A model generated the notes under the pieces. The model had not been told where the DNA came from. It was given only the letters and a program-made list of their open reading frames with translations, and ran no database searches. From positions 1 through 64,000 of the forward strand of contig NZ_FNQP01000003.1 of NCBI RefSeq assembly GCF_900107695.1: DNA of 64,000 nt, in the 5' to 3' direction. This document shows, piece by piece, positions 1 to 9,114 of this stretch. Position 1 is the first letter of the stretch. Every line of letters begins with the position of its first letter. Source of the DNA: Thiothrix caldifontis. GTDB taxonomy: Bacteria; Pseudomonadota; Gammaproteobacteria; Thiotrichales; Thiotrichaceae. A program made the position numbers and the translations under genes.

Positions 1-1
1 A

Positions 2-334
2 AGTCAAAGTCGCCTCGCGGTTTCCAGAAGTGCCAACGTATGGCGAATTTTGTGTGAAATCTACGTCAAATTACTGATTATCCTCATCCAACACTGGATC
101 ATGCTCACCGGATTGTGGGAAATACCCCAGCGCAGCCTCACCAAAGGTGTTCAAGCCATTCAGGAACAGGCTTCCCATCTTGCCGCCTGCATCGCTGAGC
201 GACGCAGCTTGATAAAATGCCTCAAGCAACTGGCAAAACTCTTCGCTTCTTCAACCGCTTGCCGACAAAACAAACGGAGGAAAAAACCTAATAATTGGAT
301 GAGATTACAGCAAGTTAGGGAATGGAGGGCTTAA
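2..334 (+). mobile_element. IS4-like transposase, C-terminal fragment (cut by window edge)
   Basis: The reading frame is open from base 2 to a TAA at 332-334 and has no credible start inside the window, so this is the last ~110 codons of a gene that begins to the left. The text around WRILCEIYVKLL, QHWIMLTGLWEIPQRSL and CRQNKRRKKP reads like the C-terminus of IS4-family DDE transposases. The catalytic part is outside the window. The stop overlaps the end of the broken creD frame on the other strand, so the insertion boundary must lie within a few tens of bases. The family is assigned from memory of similar proteins; transposase is likely, IS4 less certain. Confidence 0.6.
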
Positions 335-537
335 AGTTGATGCGTATAGGGAATGGTGAGCACCGGGCCTGCCAGCGTTTGCGTACCCGGCCAGCTTTGT
401 TCGATGCTTTGATACGCTTGAGAGCGCCAACTTTCGCGTTCACCCACTAACCCTAACATGAAGGCTTGCGGGATCAGCAATAAAATAATCAGAAAAGCGA
501 TGAGTGCGAGTTTGAGGTAGTAACGCTGATTCGACAT
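331..537 (-). pseudogene. creD: creD remnant: N-terminus of CreD-type inner-membrane protein, truncated by the insertion sequence
   Basis: The 68 residues match the start of CreD: a short cytoplasmic lead, one hydrophobic segment (about residues 9-29), then GLVGERESWRSQAYQSIEQ and GPQTL/GPVL-type text ending at TIPYTHQL. CreD proteins are about 450 residues with several membrane segments, so about 85% is missing. The frame ends where the transposase fragment of the opposite strand ends, which points to an insertion that removed or displaced the rest. The start has a good Shine-Dalgarno sequence (AAGGAGTC) that abuts a perfect 11-bp hairpin. CreD is regulated by CreBC and linked to envelope stress in other bacteria; the gene here cannot be functional. 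Confidence 0.8.
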
Positions 538-547
538 GAAAGACTCC

Positions 548-576
548 TTATGATGACAGGGCGAGTGTCATCATAA
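548..576. promoter_or_regulatory. Perfect 11-bp inverted repeat next to the creD ribosome-binding site
   Basis: Arms TTATGATGACA and TGTCATCATAA flank a 7-base spacer. On the minus strand the second arm runs straight into the creD AAGGAG. It lies about 85 bases downstream of the ispH stop and lacks a T-run, so it is a poor intrinsic terminator. An operator or an mRNA hairpin limiting creD translation fits better. Confidence 0.5.
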
Positions 577-661
577 AGAACAATAATGCAGGATTGATGG
601 GGGCAATGTGGAAAAGCAGCGGAGTTTGGTGCAGCTTTCGTGCAGTGGCAGGCTCGCCGGA

Positions 662-1600
662 TTAATCGCGCCGCAATGCCTTTGGTAACACAAACGATAC
701 GTTTTCGGTGATGCCTGAATCTTGTACTCGCACCTGTGCGCCGTGTGCTTGCAGGTGGGCAATTACGCCTTCCACCAGCACTTCGGGGGCAGATGCGCCA
801 GCGGTTACACCGACGCACTGCTTGCCTTCCAGCCATTCGGCACGGATGTCTTCCGCGCCATCAATCAAGTAAGCGGGTGTGCCGCGCTTTTCGGCAATTT
901 CACGTAAGCGGTTGGAGTTAGAACTGTTGGGCGAACCAACCACCAAGATCATATCGCTTTCATCCGCGAGCTTTTTCAGCGCATCCTGACGGTTTTGGGT
1001 GGCGTAGCAAATGTCGTCTTTTTTGGGGCCAATGATGGTAGGGAATTTGGCACGCAAAGCGTCAATCACGATGGAGGCGTCGTCCACCGATAAGGTGGTT
1101 TGGGTGACGAATGCCAGTTTTTCGGGGTTATTCACCACCAGTTCTGCCACTTCCTGCGGGGAATCAACGCGGTAAACTGCGCCGCCGAAAGACGTATCGT
1201 ATTGCCCCATTGTGCCTTCGACTTCGGGGTGATTTTTGTGACCGATGAGGATGGTTTCGCGCCCTTCGCGGCTGTAACGCATCACTTCGATATGCACTTT
1301 CGTCACCAGTGGGCAGGTGGCATCGAATACTTTCAAGCCACGGCGTTTGGCTTCTTGCTGCACCGCGAGTGATACCCCGTGGGCGCTGAAAATGACGGTG
1401 GCATCGTCTGGCACTTCGTCGAGTTCTTGCACGAAAATCGCGCCTTTTTCCCGTAAGTTGTTCACCACAAAACGGTTATGCACGACTTCGTGACGCACGT
1501 AGATGGGCGCACCGAGGATTTCCAAGGCGCGGTCAACGATTTCGATAGCGCGGTCAACACCGGCACAAAAGCCGCGTGGGTTGGCGAGAATGGCTTGCAT
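662..1600 (-). CDS. ispH: 4-hydroxy-3-methylbut-2-enyl diphosphate reductase
   Basis: This is the last enzyme of the non-mevalonate isoprenoid pathway. It reduces HMBPP to IPP and DMAPP on a [4Fe-4S] cluster. The N-terminus [15 protein letters not shown] carries the first cluster cysteine (C12); TCPLVTKVH supplies the second, and the C-terminal [10 protein letters not shown] segment is typical of the substrate site. At 312 residues it has family length. A start five codons upstream (1615) exists, but the GGGGA Shine-Dalgarno sits 8 bases before the ATG at 1600, and nothing suitable precedes the longer start. It is divergent from pyrB across about 118 bases. Confidence 0.96.
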   Translation of the reverse strand: MQAILANPRGFCAGVDRAIEIVDRALEILGAPIYVRHEVVHNRFVVNNLREKGAIFVQELDEVPDDATVIFSAHGVSLAVQQEAKRRGLKVFDATCPLVTKVHIEVMRYSREGRETILIGHKNHPEVEGTMGQYDTSFGGAVYRVDSPQEVAELVVNNPEKLAFVTQTTLSVDDASIVIDALRAKFPTIIGPKKDDICYATQNRQDALKKLADESDMILVVGSPNSSNSNRLREIAEKRGTPAYLIDGAEDIRAEWLEGKQCVGVTAGASAPEVLVEGVIAHLQAHGAQVRVQDSGITENVSFVLPKALRRD

Positions 1601-1718
1601 GAAGGGAGTCCCCATCGGTCGTTTGTTACAGGAAAACTAAGCTACGCTATTCGCTTTACCATCGCAACCTTGTAAGATACGCGCACCTTTAGTGTTCAAA
1701 ATAAAAGCGAGTGCATCC

Positions 1719-2714
1719 ATGCTCCACGCTCACCTTTCCCCAGGGCCGCTACCGTCGCGTATGCAGTTGACCAAAGACGGCAAGTTGAAACACTTTCTGA
1801 CTATCGAAGGTTTGCCGCCGCTATTGTTGGAAGAAATTCTTGATCGCGCCGAACAATTCGTCACATTGCCGAATAAACAGCAGAAAAAAGCCCCCTTGCT
1901 GCGCGGCAAAACGGTCATGAACCTGTTTTTCGAGAACTCCACCCGTACCCGCGTCACGTTTGAAATCGCCGCGCAACGCTTGGGCGCAGATGTCACTAAC
2001 CTCGATATTCGCACCTCATCCGCCTCCAAGGGCGAAACCTTGCTGGATACGGTGCGCAATCTGGAAGCGATGAACGCCGATATGTTCGTGGTGCGTCATG
2101 AACACGCGGGTGCGGCGCATTTCATTGCCCGCTACTGCGCCCCGCACATCAGCGTGTTGAACGCGGGCGATGGGCGGCATTCGCACCCCACCCAAGCGAT
2201 GTTGGATATGTTCACCATCCGCCAAAAAAAGGGCAGTTTTCAGCCTTTGAAAGTAGCGATTGTCGGGGACGTGCTGCATTCACGGGTGGCACGTTCGCAA
2301 ATCCACGCGCTGACCACGTTGGCAACTGGGGAAGTGCGCGTGGTTGCGCCGAAAACACTCGTGCCTGCCGGAATCGAGAAAATGGGCGTGAACGTGTTTC
2401 ACCACATGGAAGAAGGCATTGAGGATGTGGATGTGGTGATTATGCTGCGTCTGCAACGCGAACGGATGCAGACCGCCTTGCTGCCCTCCGAACGCGAATT
2501 TTTTAAGCTCTACGGCTTGACCGAAGAACGCCTGCAACTTGCCAAACCTGATGCGATCGTGATGCATCCCGGCCCTATTAATCGCGGCGTGGAAATTGAT
2601 TCGCGGGTCGCGGACGGAATGCAGTCGGTGATTTTGGAGCAAGTTACCAACGGTATTGCGGTGCGCATGGCGGTGATGTCAATGATTATGGGTTCACAGG
2701 GAGGTGCAGCATGA
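1719..2714 (+). CDS. pyrB: Aspartate carbamoyltransferase catalytic subunit
   Basis: It catalyses the first committed step of pyrimidine synthesis, carbamoyl phosphate plus aspartate to carbamoyl-aspartate. FFENSTRTR is the carbamoyl-phosphate loop, [10 protein letters not shown] and [11 protein letters not shown] are core motifs, and [11 protein letters not shown] is the C-terminal active-site signature. The protein is close to the Pseudomonas type, which has no PyrI partner and instead assembles with a non-catalytic dihydroorotase-like protein; such a gene follows, overlapping by 4 bases. ATG 1719 is chosen. GTG 1692 and ATG 1761 are alternatives, and none has a strong Shine-Dalgarno. The N-terminus is therefore uncertain by up to 14 residues either way. 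Confidence 0.95.
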   Translation: MLHAHLSPGPLPSRMQLTKDGKLKHFLTIEGLPPLLLEEILDRAEQFVTLPNKQQKKAPLLRGKTVMNLFFENSTRTRVTFEIAAQRLGADVTNLDIRTSSASKGETLLDTVRNLEAMNADMFVVRHEHAGAAHFIARYCAPHISVLNAGDGRHSHPTQAMLDMFTIRQKKGSFQPLKVAIVGDVLHSRVARSQIHALTTLATGEVRVVAPKTLVPAGIEKMGVNVFHHMEEGIEDVDVVIMLRLQRERMQTALLPSEREFFKLYGLTEERLQLAKPDAIVMHPGPINRGVEIDSRVADGMQSVILEQVTNGIAVRMAVMSMIMGSQGGAA

Positions 2715-3985
2715 GCTTGCTGATACGCAATGCACGGGTGATTGACCCCGCTAGTGGGCTGGATGGGCAGCGCACTGTCCTGATCGACGGTGGGCGGATT
2801 ACCGCGTTGGCAGAAGCCTCCGCCGCATTTTCTGCCGATGAAACCATCGACGCGCAAGGCTTGTGGGTATTCCCCGGTGCAGTGGATTTGGCGGCGTGTT
2901 TGCGCGAGCCGGGGTTAGACCATAAAGCCACCCTCGCCAGCGAAACCTTTGCTGCTGCCAGTAGTGGCATTACCACGTTGTGCTACCAGCCTGAACCGGG
3001 TGCCAATTTCGACAATGCAGCGCAGGTCAAACTGATATACGACCTCAACCGGCGGGCGCACTACGCCAATGTTGAAGTGTTGGGTAATTTGACTCAAGGC
3101 TTAAAAGGTCAGCAACTCAGCAATATGGCAAGCCTGAAACGCGCCGGTTGCGTGGGCATGAGCAATGGGCGGCAGCCATTCCATAGCCTGCAAACCTTGC
3201 GCCGTGCAATGGAATACGCTGCCACTCATGACTTGACCGTGTTCATTTACCCCGTGGAACACGCACTGGCTGCGGGTGGCTTTATGCACGAAGGTGAAGT
3301 ATCGGCTCGCTTGGGCTTGCCTGCGATCCCATCTGCTGCGGAAACGGTGGCGGTGGCGCAAACCTTGGCATTGGCAAGCCATACCGGGGCGAAAGTGCAT
3401 TTCTGTCGGTTGTCTGCGAAACTGAGTGTGCGCCTGATCCGGCAAGGCAAGGATAGTGGTCTCGACATTACGGCTGACGTGGCTGCCCACCAACTGTTCC
3501 TGACGGATATGGATGTGAGTGATTTCAACCCGCTGTGCCACGTGATGCCGCCGTTGCGCTCAGCACGTGATTTGGATGCATTACGTGAAGGGTTGGCGGA
3601 TGGCACGATTGATGCGATTTGTTCCGACCATCAGCCGCACGAAGTCGATGCTAAACTGGCACCTTTCCAGCAAACTGAACCGGGCATTTCGGCACTGGAA
3701 ACCTTGTTACCGCTGACCTTACGCTTGGTGGAAGACGGGGTGTTGAGCTTGCCAGAAGCCTTGCGTAAGATCACCGCAGGCCCCGCGACTATCATTGACA
3801 GCGAGGCAGGGCAGATCAATGTAGGTGCTCCGGCTGATTTGGTGCTGTTTGACCCATCCGCCTTGTGGGAGCTGGATCTGAATACGATGCACAGCAACGG
3901 GCGCAATTCGCCGTTTGGTGGCTGGAATTTTAACGGTGCGGTGAAACGCACGTTATTGGCAGGGAAGACGGTGTTTAGCAGCTAA
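2711..3985 (+). CDS. pyrC': Dihydroorotase-like protein PyrC', probably non-catalytic partner of PyrB
   Basis: The 424 residues have the amidohydrolase fold of type I dihydroorotases, with [10 protein letters not shown] at the start and [19 protein letters not shown] near the end. The metal-binding HxH before LREPG is replaced by [10 protein letters not shown], so the zinc ligands are gone. In Pseudomonas such inactive PyrC' subunits hold PyrB in a dodecamer and are needed for its activity; a separate active PyrC must be encoded elsewhere. ATGA overlap with pyrB implies translational coupling and fixed stoichiometry. The stop overlaps the stop of the convergent ATPase gene. Confidence 0.92.
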   Translation: MSLLIRNARVIDPASGLDGQRTVLIDGGRITALAEASAAFSADETIDAQGLWVFPGAVDLAACLREPGLDHKATLASETFAAASSGITTLCYQPEPGANFDNAAQVKLIYDLNRRAHYANVEVLGNLTQGLKGQQLSNMASLKRAGCVGMSNGRQPFHSLQTLRRAMEYAATHDLTVFIYPVEHALAAGGFMHEGEVSARLGLPAIPSAAETVAVAQTLALASHTGAKVHFCRLSAKLSVRLIRQGKDSGLDITADVAAHQLFLTDMDVSDFNPLCHVMPPLRSARDLDALREGLADGTIDAICSDHQPHEVDAKLAPFQQTEPGISALETLLPLTLRLVEDGVLSLPEALRKITAGPATIIDSEAGQINVGAPADLVLFDPSALWELDLNTMHSNGRNSPFGGWNFNGAVKRTLLAGKTVFSS

Positions 3986-5220
3986 CGACCCCACAAACTC
4001 GACAACGGCACTGCCATGAGCTTTTCGCCCAATGGCAGTGCTTCCGTCCCATCGTACAGAATCACACCTAACTTCATGGCATCGCCTGCCAAACCCGCCA
4101 GCCGTTTCAGCCCGCGCAGGTCTTTTTCGGTGAGCGTGGCGGAGGCTTTAACTTCCACGCCGATCAGTTCACCCGCTCTGTTTTCCACCACAAAATCGAC
4201 CTCATACTGGTTAGTATCACGGTAATAGAGGATTTGGTAATCCGCTTGCGCCCAGGTACTGTGCTTGAGCAATTCGGCATACACAAAAGTTTCCAGCAAT
4301 GCGCCGAACAAAGTGCGATCACGTTTGAGGCTATCCACCGTCAACCCCCGCACAGAAGCCAGCAAACCGGAATCTATAAATTGCAGTTTGGGGGATTTGA
4401 GGACGCGCTTGAGACGATTACCCGCCCACACCGGAATGCGTTTCAGCACATACATCTGCTCGAAAATGCCCATGTATTTATTGGCTGTTTTGGCATCCAT
4501 CCCCATTTGTGCGCCTAACTGACTGTAATTGCAGAGTTGCCCTGCCATTTCTGCCAATGCGCGTAGAAAAAGGGGGAGTTGCCCCAACTTGTCGATGGTG
4601 GCAATGTCCTGCACGTCGCGTTGGATGAGTGCATCAAGATACTGACGATGCCATGCCTGACGGCGGCGTGGATTCGGGCGGGTTAAGGCTTCAGGATAGC
4701 CGCCCTGCAAAACGGCTTCCATCAGGTCATCACCCAGCAGGGGTTGAGTGGTCACAGGGATGTTTCCCGCAAAGATAGCATCTAGCCAACAGCTTGTTTG
4801 ATAATGGGTTTCCGCCTGAGCAAACGGGTACAAGGGAAGGGTTTCCATGCGTCCTGCCAATGAATCCGCTACTAAGGGCAACGTCATTAAGTTGGCAGAA
4901 CCCGTTAGCAGGAAACGCCCCGGTCGGCGGTCTTCATCCACGGTCTTTTTGATCGCCAGCAACAGTTGCGGCGCACGCTGGATTTCGTCAATCACTGCCC
5001 GATCAAGAGTACGGATAAAACCGACTGGATCTTGTTGCGCCGCCAACAGGGTAAGGTTATCGTCCAGTGTCAGGTAGCGCATCCCAGTGCCTGCTAATTG
5101 GCGTACCAACGTGGTTTTTCCTGCTTGACGTGGGCCAGTAATCAATACTACGGGTGTATCAGCTAATGCTTCTTGTACGTGTGTTAGCAGTAGTCTGGGG
5201 TATAATGAGGCGTTATTCAT
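3982..5220 (-). CDS. AAA ATPase with DUF4143 C-terminal domain
   Basis: Residues 20-160 form an AAA domain: GPRQAGKTTL is Walker A, RAVIDEIQRAP is Walker B and LLTGSANL looks like sensor 1. The C-terminal third carries the DUF4143 region ending in NQYEVDFVVENRAGELIGVEVKAS, which resembles a PD-(D/E)XK nuclease-like core (D, then E-x-K). Members of this family are common solo genes of unknown function, often in variable regions, and are sometimes proposed to be defence-related. The gene stands alone, convergent with pyrC' and divergent from trmL. The length of 412 residues is typical and nothing looks broken. Function is not known. Confidence 0.85.
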   Translation of the reverse strand: MNNASLYPRLLLTHVQEALADTPVVLITGPRQAGKTTLVRQLAGTGMRYLTLDDNLTLLAAQQDPVGFIRTLDRAVIDEIQRAPQLLLAIKKTVDEDRRPGRFLLTGSANLMTLPLVADSLAGRMETLPLYPFAQAETHYQTSCWLDAIFAGNIPVTTQPLLGDDLMEAVLQGGYPEALTRPNPRRRQAWHRQYLDALIQRDVQDIATIDKLGQLPLFLRALAEMAGQLCNYSQLGAQMGMDAKTANKYMGIFEQMYVLKRIPVWAGNRLKRVLKSPKLQFIDSGLLASVRGLTVDSLKRDRTLFGALLETFVYAELLKHSTWAQADYQILYYRDTNQYEVDFVVENRAGELIGVEVKASATLTEKDLRGLKRLAGLAGDAMKLGVILYDGTEALPLGEKLMAVPLSSLWGR

Positions 5221-5309
5221 GCGATACCTACGTCGTAAGATTAGGATTAGTATAGCGTGAAATCAGGATTATGTTGCCCTACGATCAGGAATGAAATGGA
5301 TGTTTTTTG

Positions 5310-5774
5310 ATGTTTGATATTGCGCTTTACCAACCCGAAATTCCGCCGAATACCGGCAATATCATGCGCTTGTGCGCCAACACTGGCTGCCGTTTGCACC
5401 TAATCCATCCGCTAGGTTTTTCGCTGGATGAGAAGCAAGTCAAGCGGGCGGGAATGGATTACCGTGATTTAGCCGTGGTGCAAGAACACGAGAATTTTGC
5501 CGCGTTTAACCTAGCGATGCAGGGCAAGCGCGTGTTCGCGCTGAGTACCAAAGTGAGTACGCGCTACAGCGATGCCGAGTTTCAGCCGGGGGATGTGTTG
5601 TTGTTTGGCCCTGAAACGCGGGGTTTGCCAGAAGCCTTGTTGTTGAGCCTGCCGGATGAGCTGACGTTGCGCGTACCGATGCTGCCGGATAGTCGCAGTT
5701 TGAATTTGTCGAATACCGTAGCAGTCGTGGTGTATGAGGCATTGCGTCAACAACATTTTGCGGGATTAGGCTAG
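5310..5774 (+). CDS. trmL: tRNA (cytidine(34)-2'-O)-methyltransferase
   Basis: This is a SPOUT-class methyltransferase that modifies the ribose of the wobble base in certain leucine tRNAs using SAM. The short form (154 residues) starts directly with the SPOUT core, [19 protein letters not shown]. The knot motifs are [11 protein letters not shown] and [22 protein letters not shown], both intact. A TTG one codon upstream is also possible, but ATG 5310 is preferred. Nine bases separate its stop from ribF, so the two are probably cotranscribed. Confidence 0.94.
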   Translation: MFDIALYQPEIPPNTGNIMRLCANTGCRLHLIHPLGFSLDEKQVKRAGMDYRDLAVVQEHENFAAFNLAMQGKRVFALSTKVSTRYSDAEFQPGDVLLFGPETRGLPEALLLSLPDELTLRVPMLPDSRSLNLSNTVAVVVYEALRQQHFAGLG

Positions 5775-5783
5775 ACTCGACAC

Positions 5784-6704
5784 ATGAAACTACTACGCCG
5801 TATCTTACCCGCTCCTGCTCATGACCCCGGTTGTGTTGCCACCATTGGCAATTTCGATGGTTTGCACAAAGGGCATCAAGCGGTTATCCAACATGTTGAA
5901 TGGAAGGCGCAAGCTTTGGGTTTGCCTGCAACGGTGATCAGTTTTGAACCGCTGCCGATTGAGTTCTTCCGCTCGCCGCCACCACCGCGCATTTATGCGT
6001 TGCGTGACAAATTACGCTTGCTGGAAGCGATGCAGGTTGAGCGCTTCGCTTGCCTACGTTTCAACAAGCAGCTTGCTAATATGGAAGCAGAAGACTTTGT
6101 GCAACATATCTTGCTGGATGGCTTGAAGGTGCGCTATCTGGTGGTGGGCGATGATTTCCGCTTTGGCAAAGGGCGGCGCGGCGATTACCACTTGTTGCAA
6201 GCCATGGGGGCAATAGCCGGGATGCAGGTGGTGGATACGCCGACATTTCTGCACGCCGATGAGCGGGTCAGCAGTACCCGTATCCGACTGGCATTGAGTA
6301 CGGCAGAATTGGGTTTGGCAGCGGAATTATTGGGCAAACCTTACCGGATTTCAGGGCGCGTCCGCCACGGTGACAAACGTGGGCGCACCATTGGTTTTCC
6401 CACGTTAAACATGCGTGTGCCACAACATATTGCGTTACGCCGTGGGGTGTATGCAGTCAAGGTGTACGGGCTGGGTGAGGAAACCATCAACGGCGTGGCA
6501 AATCTAGGCACACGTCCGTCGGTGCATGGCGTGGAAAACCGGCTGGAAGTCCACCTGTTCGACTTTGCCCAACAGGTGTACGGTAAGCATATTTGCGTAG
6601 AACCCGTGGCATTCATCCGTGACGAAATGAAATTTGCGTCACTGGATGCGTTGCAAGCCCAAATTGCGCGGGATGCTGTACAGGCACGCCATGCCTTAGC
6701 ATGA
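5784..6704 (+). CDS. ribF: Bifunctional riboflavin kinase / FAD synthetase
   Basis: It phosphorylates riboflavin to FMN and adenylates FMN to FAD. The N-terminal nucleotidyltransferase half carries IGNFDGLHKGHQAV and VGDDFRFGKGRRGD, with the SSTRIR motif near residue 170. The C-terminal kinase half (about 180-306) carries GRVRHGDKRGRTIGFPT and GVYAV. The length is normal at 306 residues. It follows trmL closely on the same strand and is convergent with the lipoprotein gene 27 bases downstream. The Shine-Dalgarno is weak. Confidence 0.96.
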   Translation: MKLLRRILPAPAHDPGCVATIGNFDGLHKGHQAVIQHVEWKAQALGLPATVISFEPLPIEFFRSPPPPRIYALRDKLRLLEAMQVERFACLRFNKQLANMEAEDFVQHILLDGLKVRYLVVGDDFRFGKGRRGDYHLLQAMGAIAGMQVVDTPTFLHADERVSSTRIRLALSTAELGLAAELLGKPYRISGRVRHGDKRGRTIGFPTLNMRVPQHIALRRGVYAVKVYGLGEETINGVANLGTRPSVHGVENRLEVHLFDFAQQVYGKHICVEPVAFIRDEMKFASLDALQAQIARDAVQARHALA

Positions 6705-6731
6705 CGCACCTGCAAAACGGTGTTGGTGTCC

Positions 6732-7646
6732 TTACTCGGCGCGAGTGGTGGTTTCGTAGATACCATCACCGTTGGCATCTAAGTCTAACCATTCAAACCC
6801 ACTGACCGAGCGGATACGAATTTTACTGTTGTTGGCACCACTCAGAAGCGTTTCCCCAGTCGTATCACTAGTGCTCCAAGGTGTTGGGGTCGTGATATTC
6901 ACGCAGCCCTCTACTCCTTCACACAATTGACCTGAGAACGTGATATTGCCTTGGTTAACCATGAGGACGAGATTATTTTCTAACAACTGTAGCCCGCCTG
7001 CTTTGCGGGTTATGTTAGAAACAGCGGTGAGCTGCCCGTTGTAATGGTCAACGGCAAATTGTTGTACGCCGGTTTCGGTGTAAGTAACGCCGTTATATAA
7101 CGTGCTGCCCGTTCCACTGACGGTAAAGTCAGTAATTTTCAGTAAATTCGTGTCAAATTTGTTGATCGTTAATGTGCCAACACTGTTGATAACGACATCA
7201 TCTTCTGCACACTGGTTGTGGGAAACGTTTAATGTTCCGGTGTTGGTTTGGTCATTCAGTGTGCCGCTAATGGTGATTGAGCCACCATTGGTGCAGGGTA
7301 CACTGTCATTAATCGTCCGTGCTTGATAGTTCTGGTTTGCGATGTATTCATCAATCGCCCCTGCCAAGCGTGCATAACGTTGGGATAAAAGGGCGAAACT
7401 GGTGACGCTTGGGTCGCTGGATTTTGCCGCTAATTCACTGGTTTCACTTAAATTCAGCAAGGACAATTCAAGCGCACTGTAGAAAAGTTGCTGATTGTTG
7501 CTATTTAAGGCGGCGAGTGTGCGTGCGCCGGTGTAGGCGTTATTGGCAGTTGCTGCACTGCCGGTATCGCTACCGCCGCAGGCGACGAGGGTGCTGGTTA
7601 AGGTTAACAGTGTGACTGCGTAAATGTGTTTAATCTTCAGATTCAT
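6732..7646 (-). CDS. Predicted lipoprotein of unknown function
   Basis: The protein has a type II signal peptide with lipobox LVACGGS (Cys about residue 23), so it should be lipid-anchored. A short alpha-helical stretch (about 40-110) is followed by a beta-rich region full of Thr, Ser, Asn and Gly (for example SGTLNDQTNTGTLNVSHNQC), with several cysteines that could pair in the periplasm. The C-terminus LDANGDGIYETT resembles a calcium-loop type sequence. I recognise no family. It is transcribed in the same direction as the kinase upstream of it (25-base gap) and may be cotranscribed with it. Confidence 0.75.
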   Translation of the reverse strand: MNLKIKHIYAVTLLTLTSTLVACGGSDTGSAATANNAYTGARTLAALNSNNQQLFYSALELSLLNLSETSELAAKSSDPSVTSFALLSQRYARLAGAIDEYIANQNYQARTINDSVPCTNGGSITISGTLNDQTNTGTLNVSHNQCAEDDVVINSVGTLTINKFDTNLLKITDFTVSGTGSTLYNGVTYTETGVQQFAVDHYNGQLTAVSNITRKAGGLQLLENNLVLMVNQGNITFSGQLCEGVEGCVNITTPTPWSTSDTTGETLLSGANNSKIRIRSVSGFEWLDLDANGDGIYETTTRAE

Positions 7647-7671
7647 TGTTATGTCCTGCCCTTAAAATGGA

Positions 7672-8667
7672 TTAAATAATGGCGAGCACTTCCTGATGCG
7701 CCGCTTTGCTTAGACGTGCCCCGAACACGGTTACGACTCGCGCTGCGGATAAACTCGCTAGTTTCCCTGCTTGCGCATTATCCATGCCTTGGGTGACGCC
7801 GTATAAGAATGCACCTGCAAACATATCACCTGCCCCGTTAGTGTCGACCGCTGTTACTGGATGTGCCGCAATTTCAGTGCGCCCAGTCTCATCGACGACC
7901 AATGCACCTTGACTGCCCAAGGTTATCACCAATTTCCCTGCATAAGGCTTAATTGCGCGAATGGCTTCTTCCAGATCATCTTTGCCGGTAAAGACACTAG
8001 CCTCTTCGCGATTGCAGAATAAAATATCTGCACCATCGCCCAGCATCTCATCCACACCACTACGGAAGAAACGCACCATTGCCGGGTCAGAGAATGTCAT
8101 CGCCGTTTTTACCCCATGCTCCTTGGCGACTTGTCGGGCTTTTAAAGCGGCTGCTCGTGATATATCTGAGGTCACCAAATAGCCTTCGATATACAAATAG
8201 TTGGATTGCTTGAGTTCATCCAAGTGCAATTCGGCTTCGGAAAAGTCAGCAGTAATCCCCAAAAACGTATTCATGGTGCGTTCCGCATCGGGTGTCACCA
8301 TAACCATACACTTGCCCGTTACGCCTTCGCTGGCTCCACGCACCTGATCAAGGCGGGTATTCACCCCAGCGGCGTGTAAATCATGCATGTAAAACTCGCC
8401 AGTTTCATCATTCGCCACTTTACAAGCGTAAAACGTTTTACCCCCAAACTGACTAATCGCTACGATGCTGTTAGCGGCTGAACCACCACTGGCACGCTTT
8501 TTCAACCCAAAAGTGTCGGTCAAACCAGCGAGTAAGTGTTGCTGTTTCACTTCATCAATCAGGGTCATCATGCCTTTTTGGATGCCATGTGCTGCCAAAA
8601 AGTCTTCTGTCACTTCAAATTCTTTGTCCACCAGCGCATTGCCAATACCGAATACGTCGTATTTCAT
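7672..8667 (-). CDS. PfkB-family carbohydrate/nucleoside kinase (adenosine-kinase type)
   Basis: This is a ribokinase-fold kinase of 331 residues. GGSAANSIVAISQFGG is the first PfkB signature, and VDTNGAGDMFAGAFLYG near residue 285 carries the GAGD anion hole and catalytic aspartate. The N-terminus YDVFGIGNALVDKEFEV is typical of the gammaproteobacterial proteins annotated as adenosine kinases. Substrate cannot be read from the sequence; adenosine or another nucleoside is the usual annotation. GGGGACACG precedes the ATG. It lies on the left flank of the DnaA-box-rich gap. Confidence 0.88.
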   Translation of the reverse strand: MKYDVFGIGNALVDKEFEVTEDFLAAHGIQKGMMTLIDEVKQQHLLAGLTDTFGLKKRASGGSAANSIVAISQFGGKTFYACKVANDETGEFYMHDLHAAGVNTRLDQVRGASEGVTGKCMVMVTPDAERTMNTFLGITADFSEAELHLDELKQSNYLYIEGYLVTSDISRAAALKARQVAKEHGVKTAMTFSDPAMVRFFRSGVDEMLGDGADILFCNREEASVFTGKDDLEEAIRAIKPYAGKLVITLGSQGALVVDETGRTEIAAHPVTAVDTNGAGDMFAGAFLYGVTQGMDNAQAGKLASLSAARVVTVFGARLSKAAHQEVLAII

Positions 8668-9114
8668 CGTGTCCCCGTCAGATTATTGCTTGAAAATGCC
8701 TTGTACCTTATCTAGGTTTTCTTTTCCAGCATTTACCCTGCAATCTGCTACACTGTGCCACCGTGAACCAGCTTAACGTTACACACTTACCCACAAACTT
8801 TTCCCCAGAGTTATCCACGAAGTTATCCACAGGAAAGAAGCTTATCAACACAGTGGTTTTCCCATAAAAAAAGCTGTTAGCTGTTGGTGTAAGAGGGATG
8901 TAGTCGATGCCTACATATCGTTAGTCTGGTAATTTACGCCATTTGTCGAATAAATCTGTTTTTTTAATAGTAGGTTCAGCAAGGCGTCTAAAAAAACTCA
9001 ACAAGGTGTAATGGTGTCAAACCTCCTATCTTTTTATCGGGCTGGCAGACTTATCCACAATCGCTGTCAACAGGATGTTTACCTAGAGGCGATGTTTCAC
9101 GTGGAGCTTGTCTG
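8668..9114. other. Intergenic DnaA-box cluster, candidate replication origin region
   Basis: This 447-bp gap has no credible ORF. It holds five 9-mers equal or close to the DnaA box, all on the same strand: TTACCCACA at 8787, TTATCCACG at 8811, TTATCCACA at 8823, TTATCAACA at 8842 and TTATCCACA at 9051. Between the two groups lies an AT-rich stretch (about 8938-9000) with a run of seven T and a run of six A. A parS-like site follows at 9093-9108. Boxes, an AT-rich segment and parS are the usual ingredients of a chromosomal origin. No dnaA, dnaN, mnmG or parAB is nearby, so it could instead be a DnaA-titration or regulatory cluster. Confidence 0.5.
9093..9108. promoter_or_regulatory. parS-like site overlapping the waaC ribosome-binding site
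   Basis: TGTTTCACGTGGAGCT differs at two positions from the TGTTTCACGTGGAACA form of the ParB-binding site. Its GTGGAG also serves as the Shine-Dalgarno of waaC, 9 bases before the ATG. The match may be genuine or a coincidence of a CACGTG core. Confidence 0.45.

Noticed and set aside
489-836. 115-codon ORF overlapping the ends of ispH and creD
   Set aside because: Out-of-frame shadow with Arg/Cys-rich composition.
7102-7326. Plus-strand ORFs across the lipoprotein and kinase genes (about 7.1-8.8 kb)
   Set aside because: All are antisense shadows of the two minus-strand genes, with no ribosome sites or recognisable domains.
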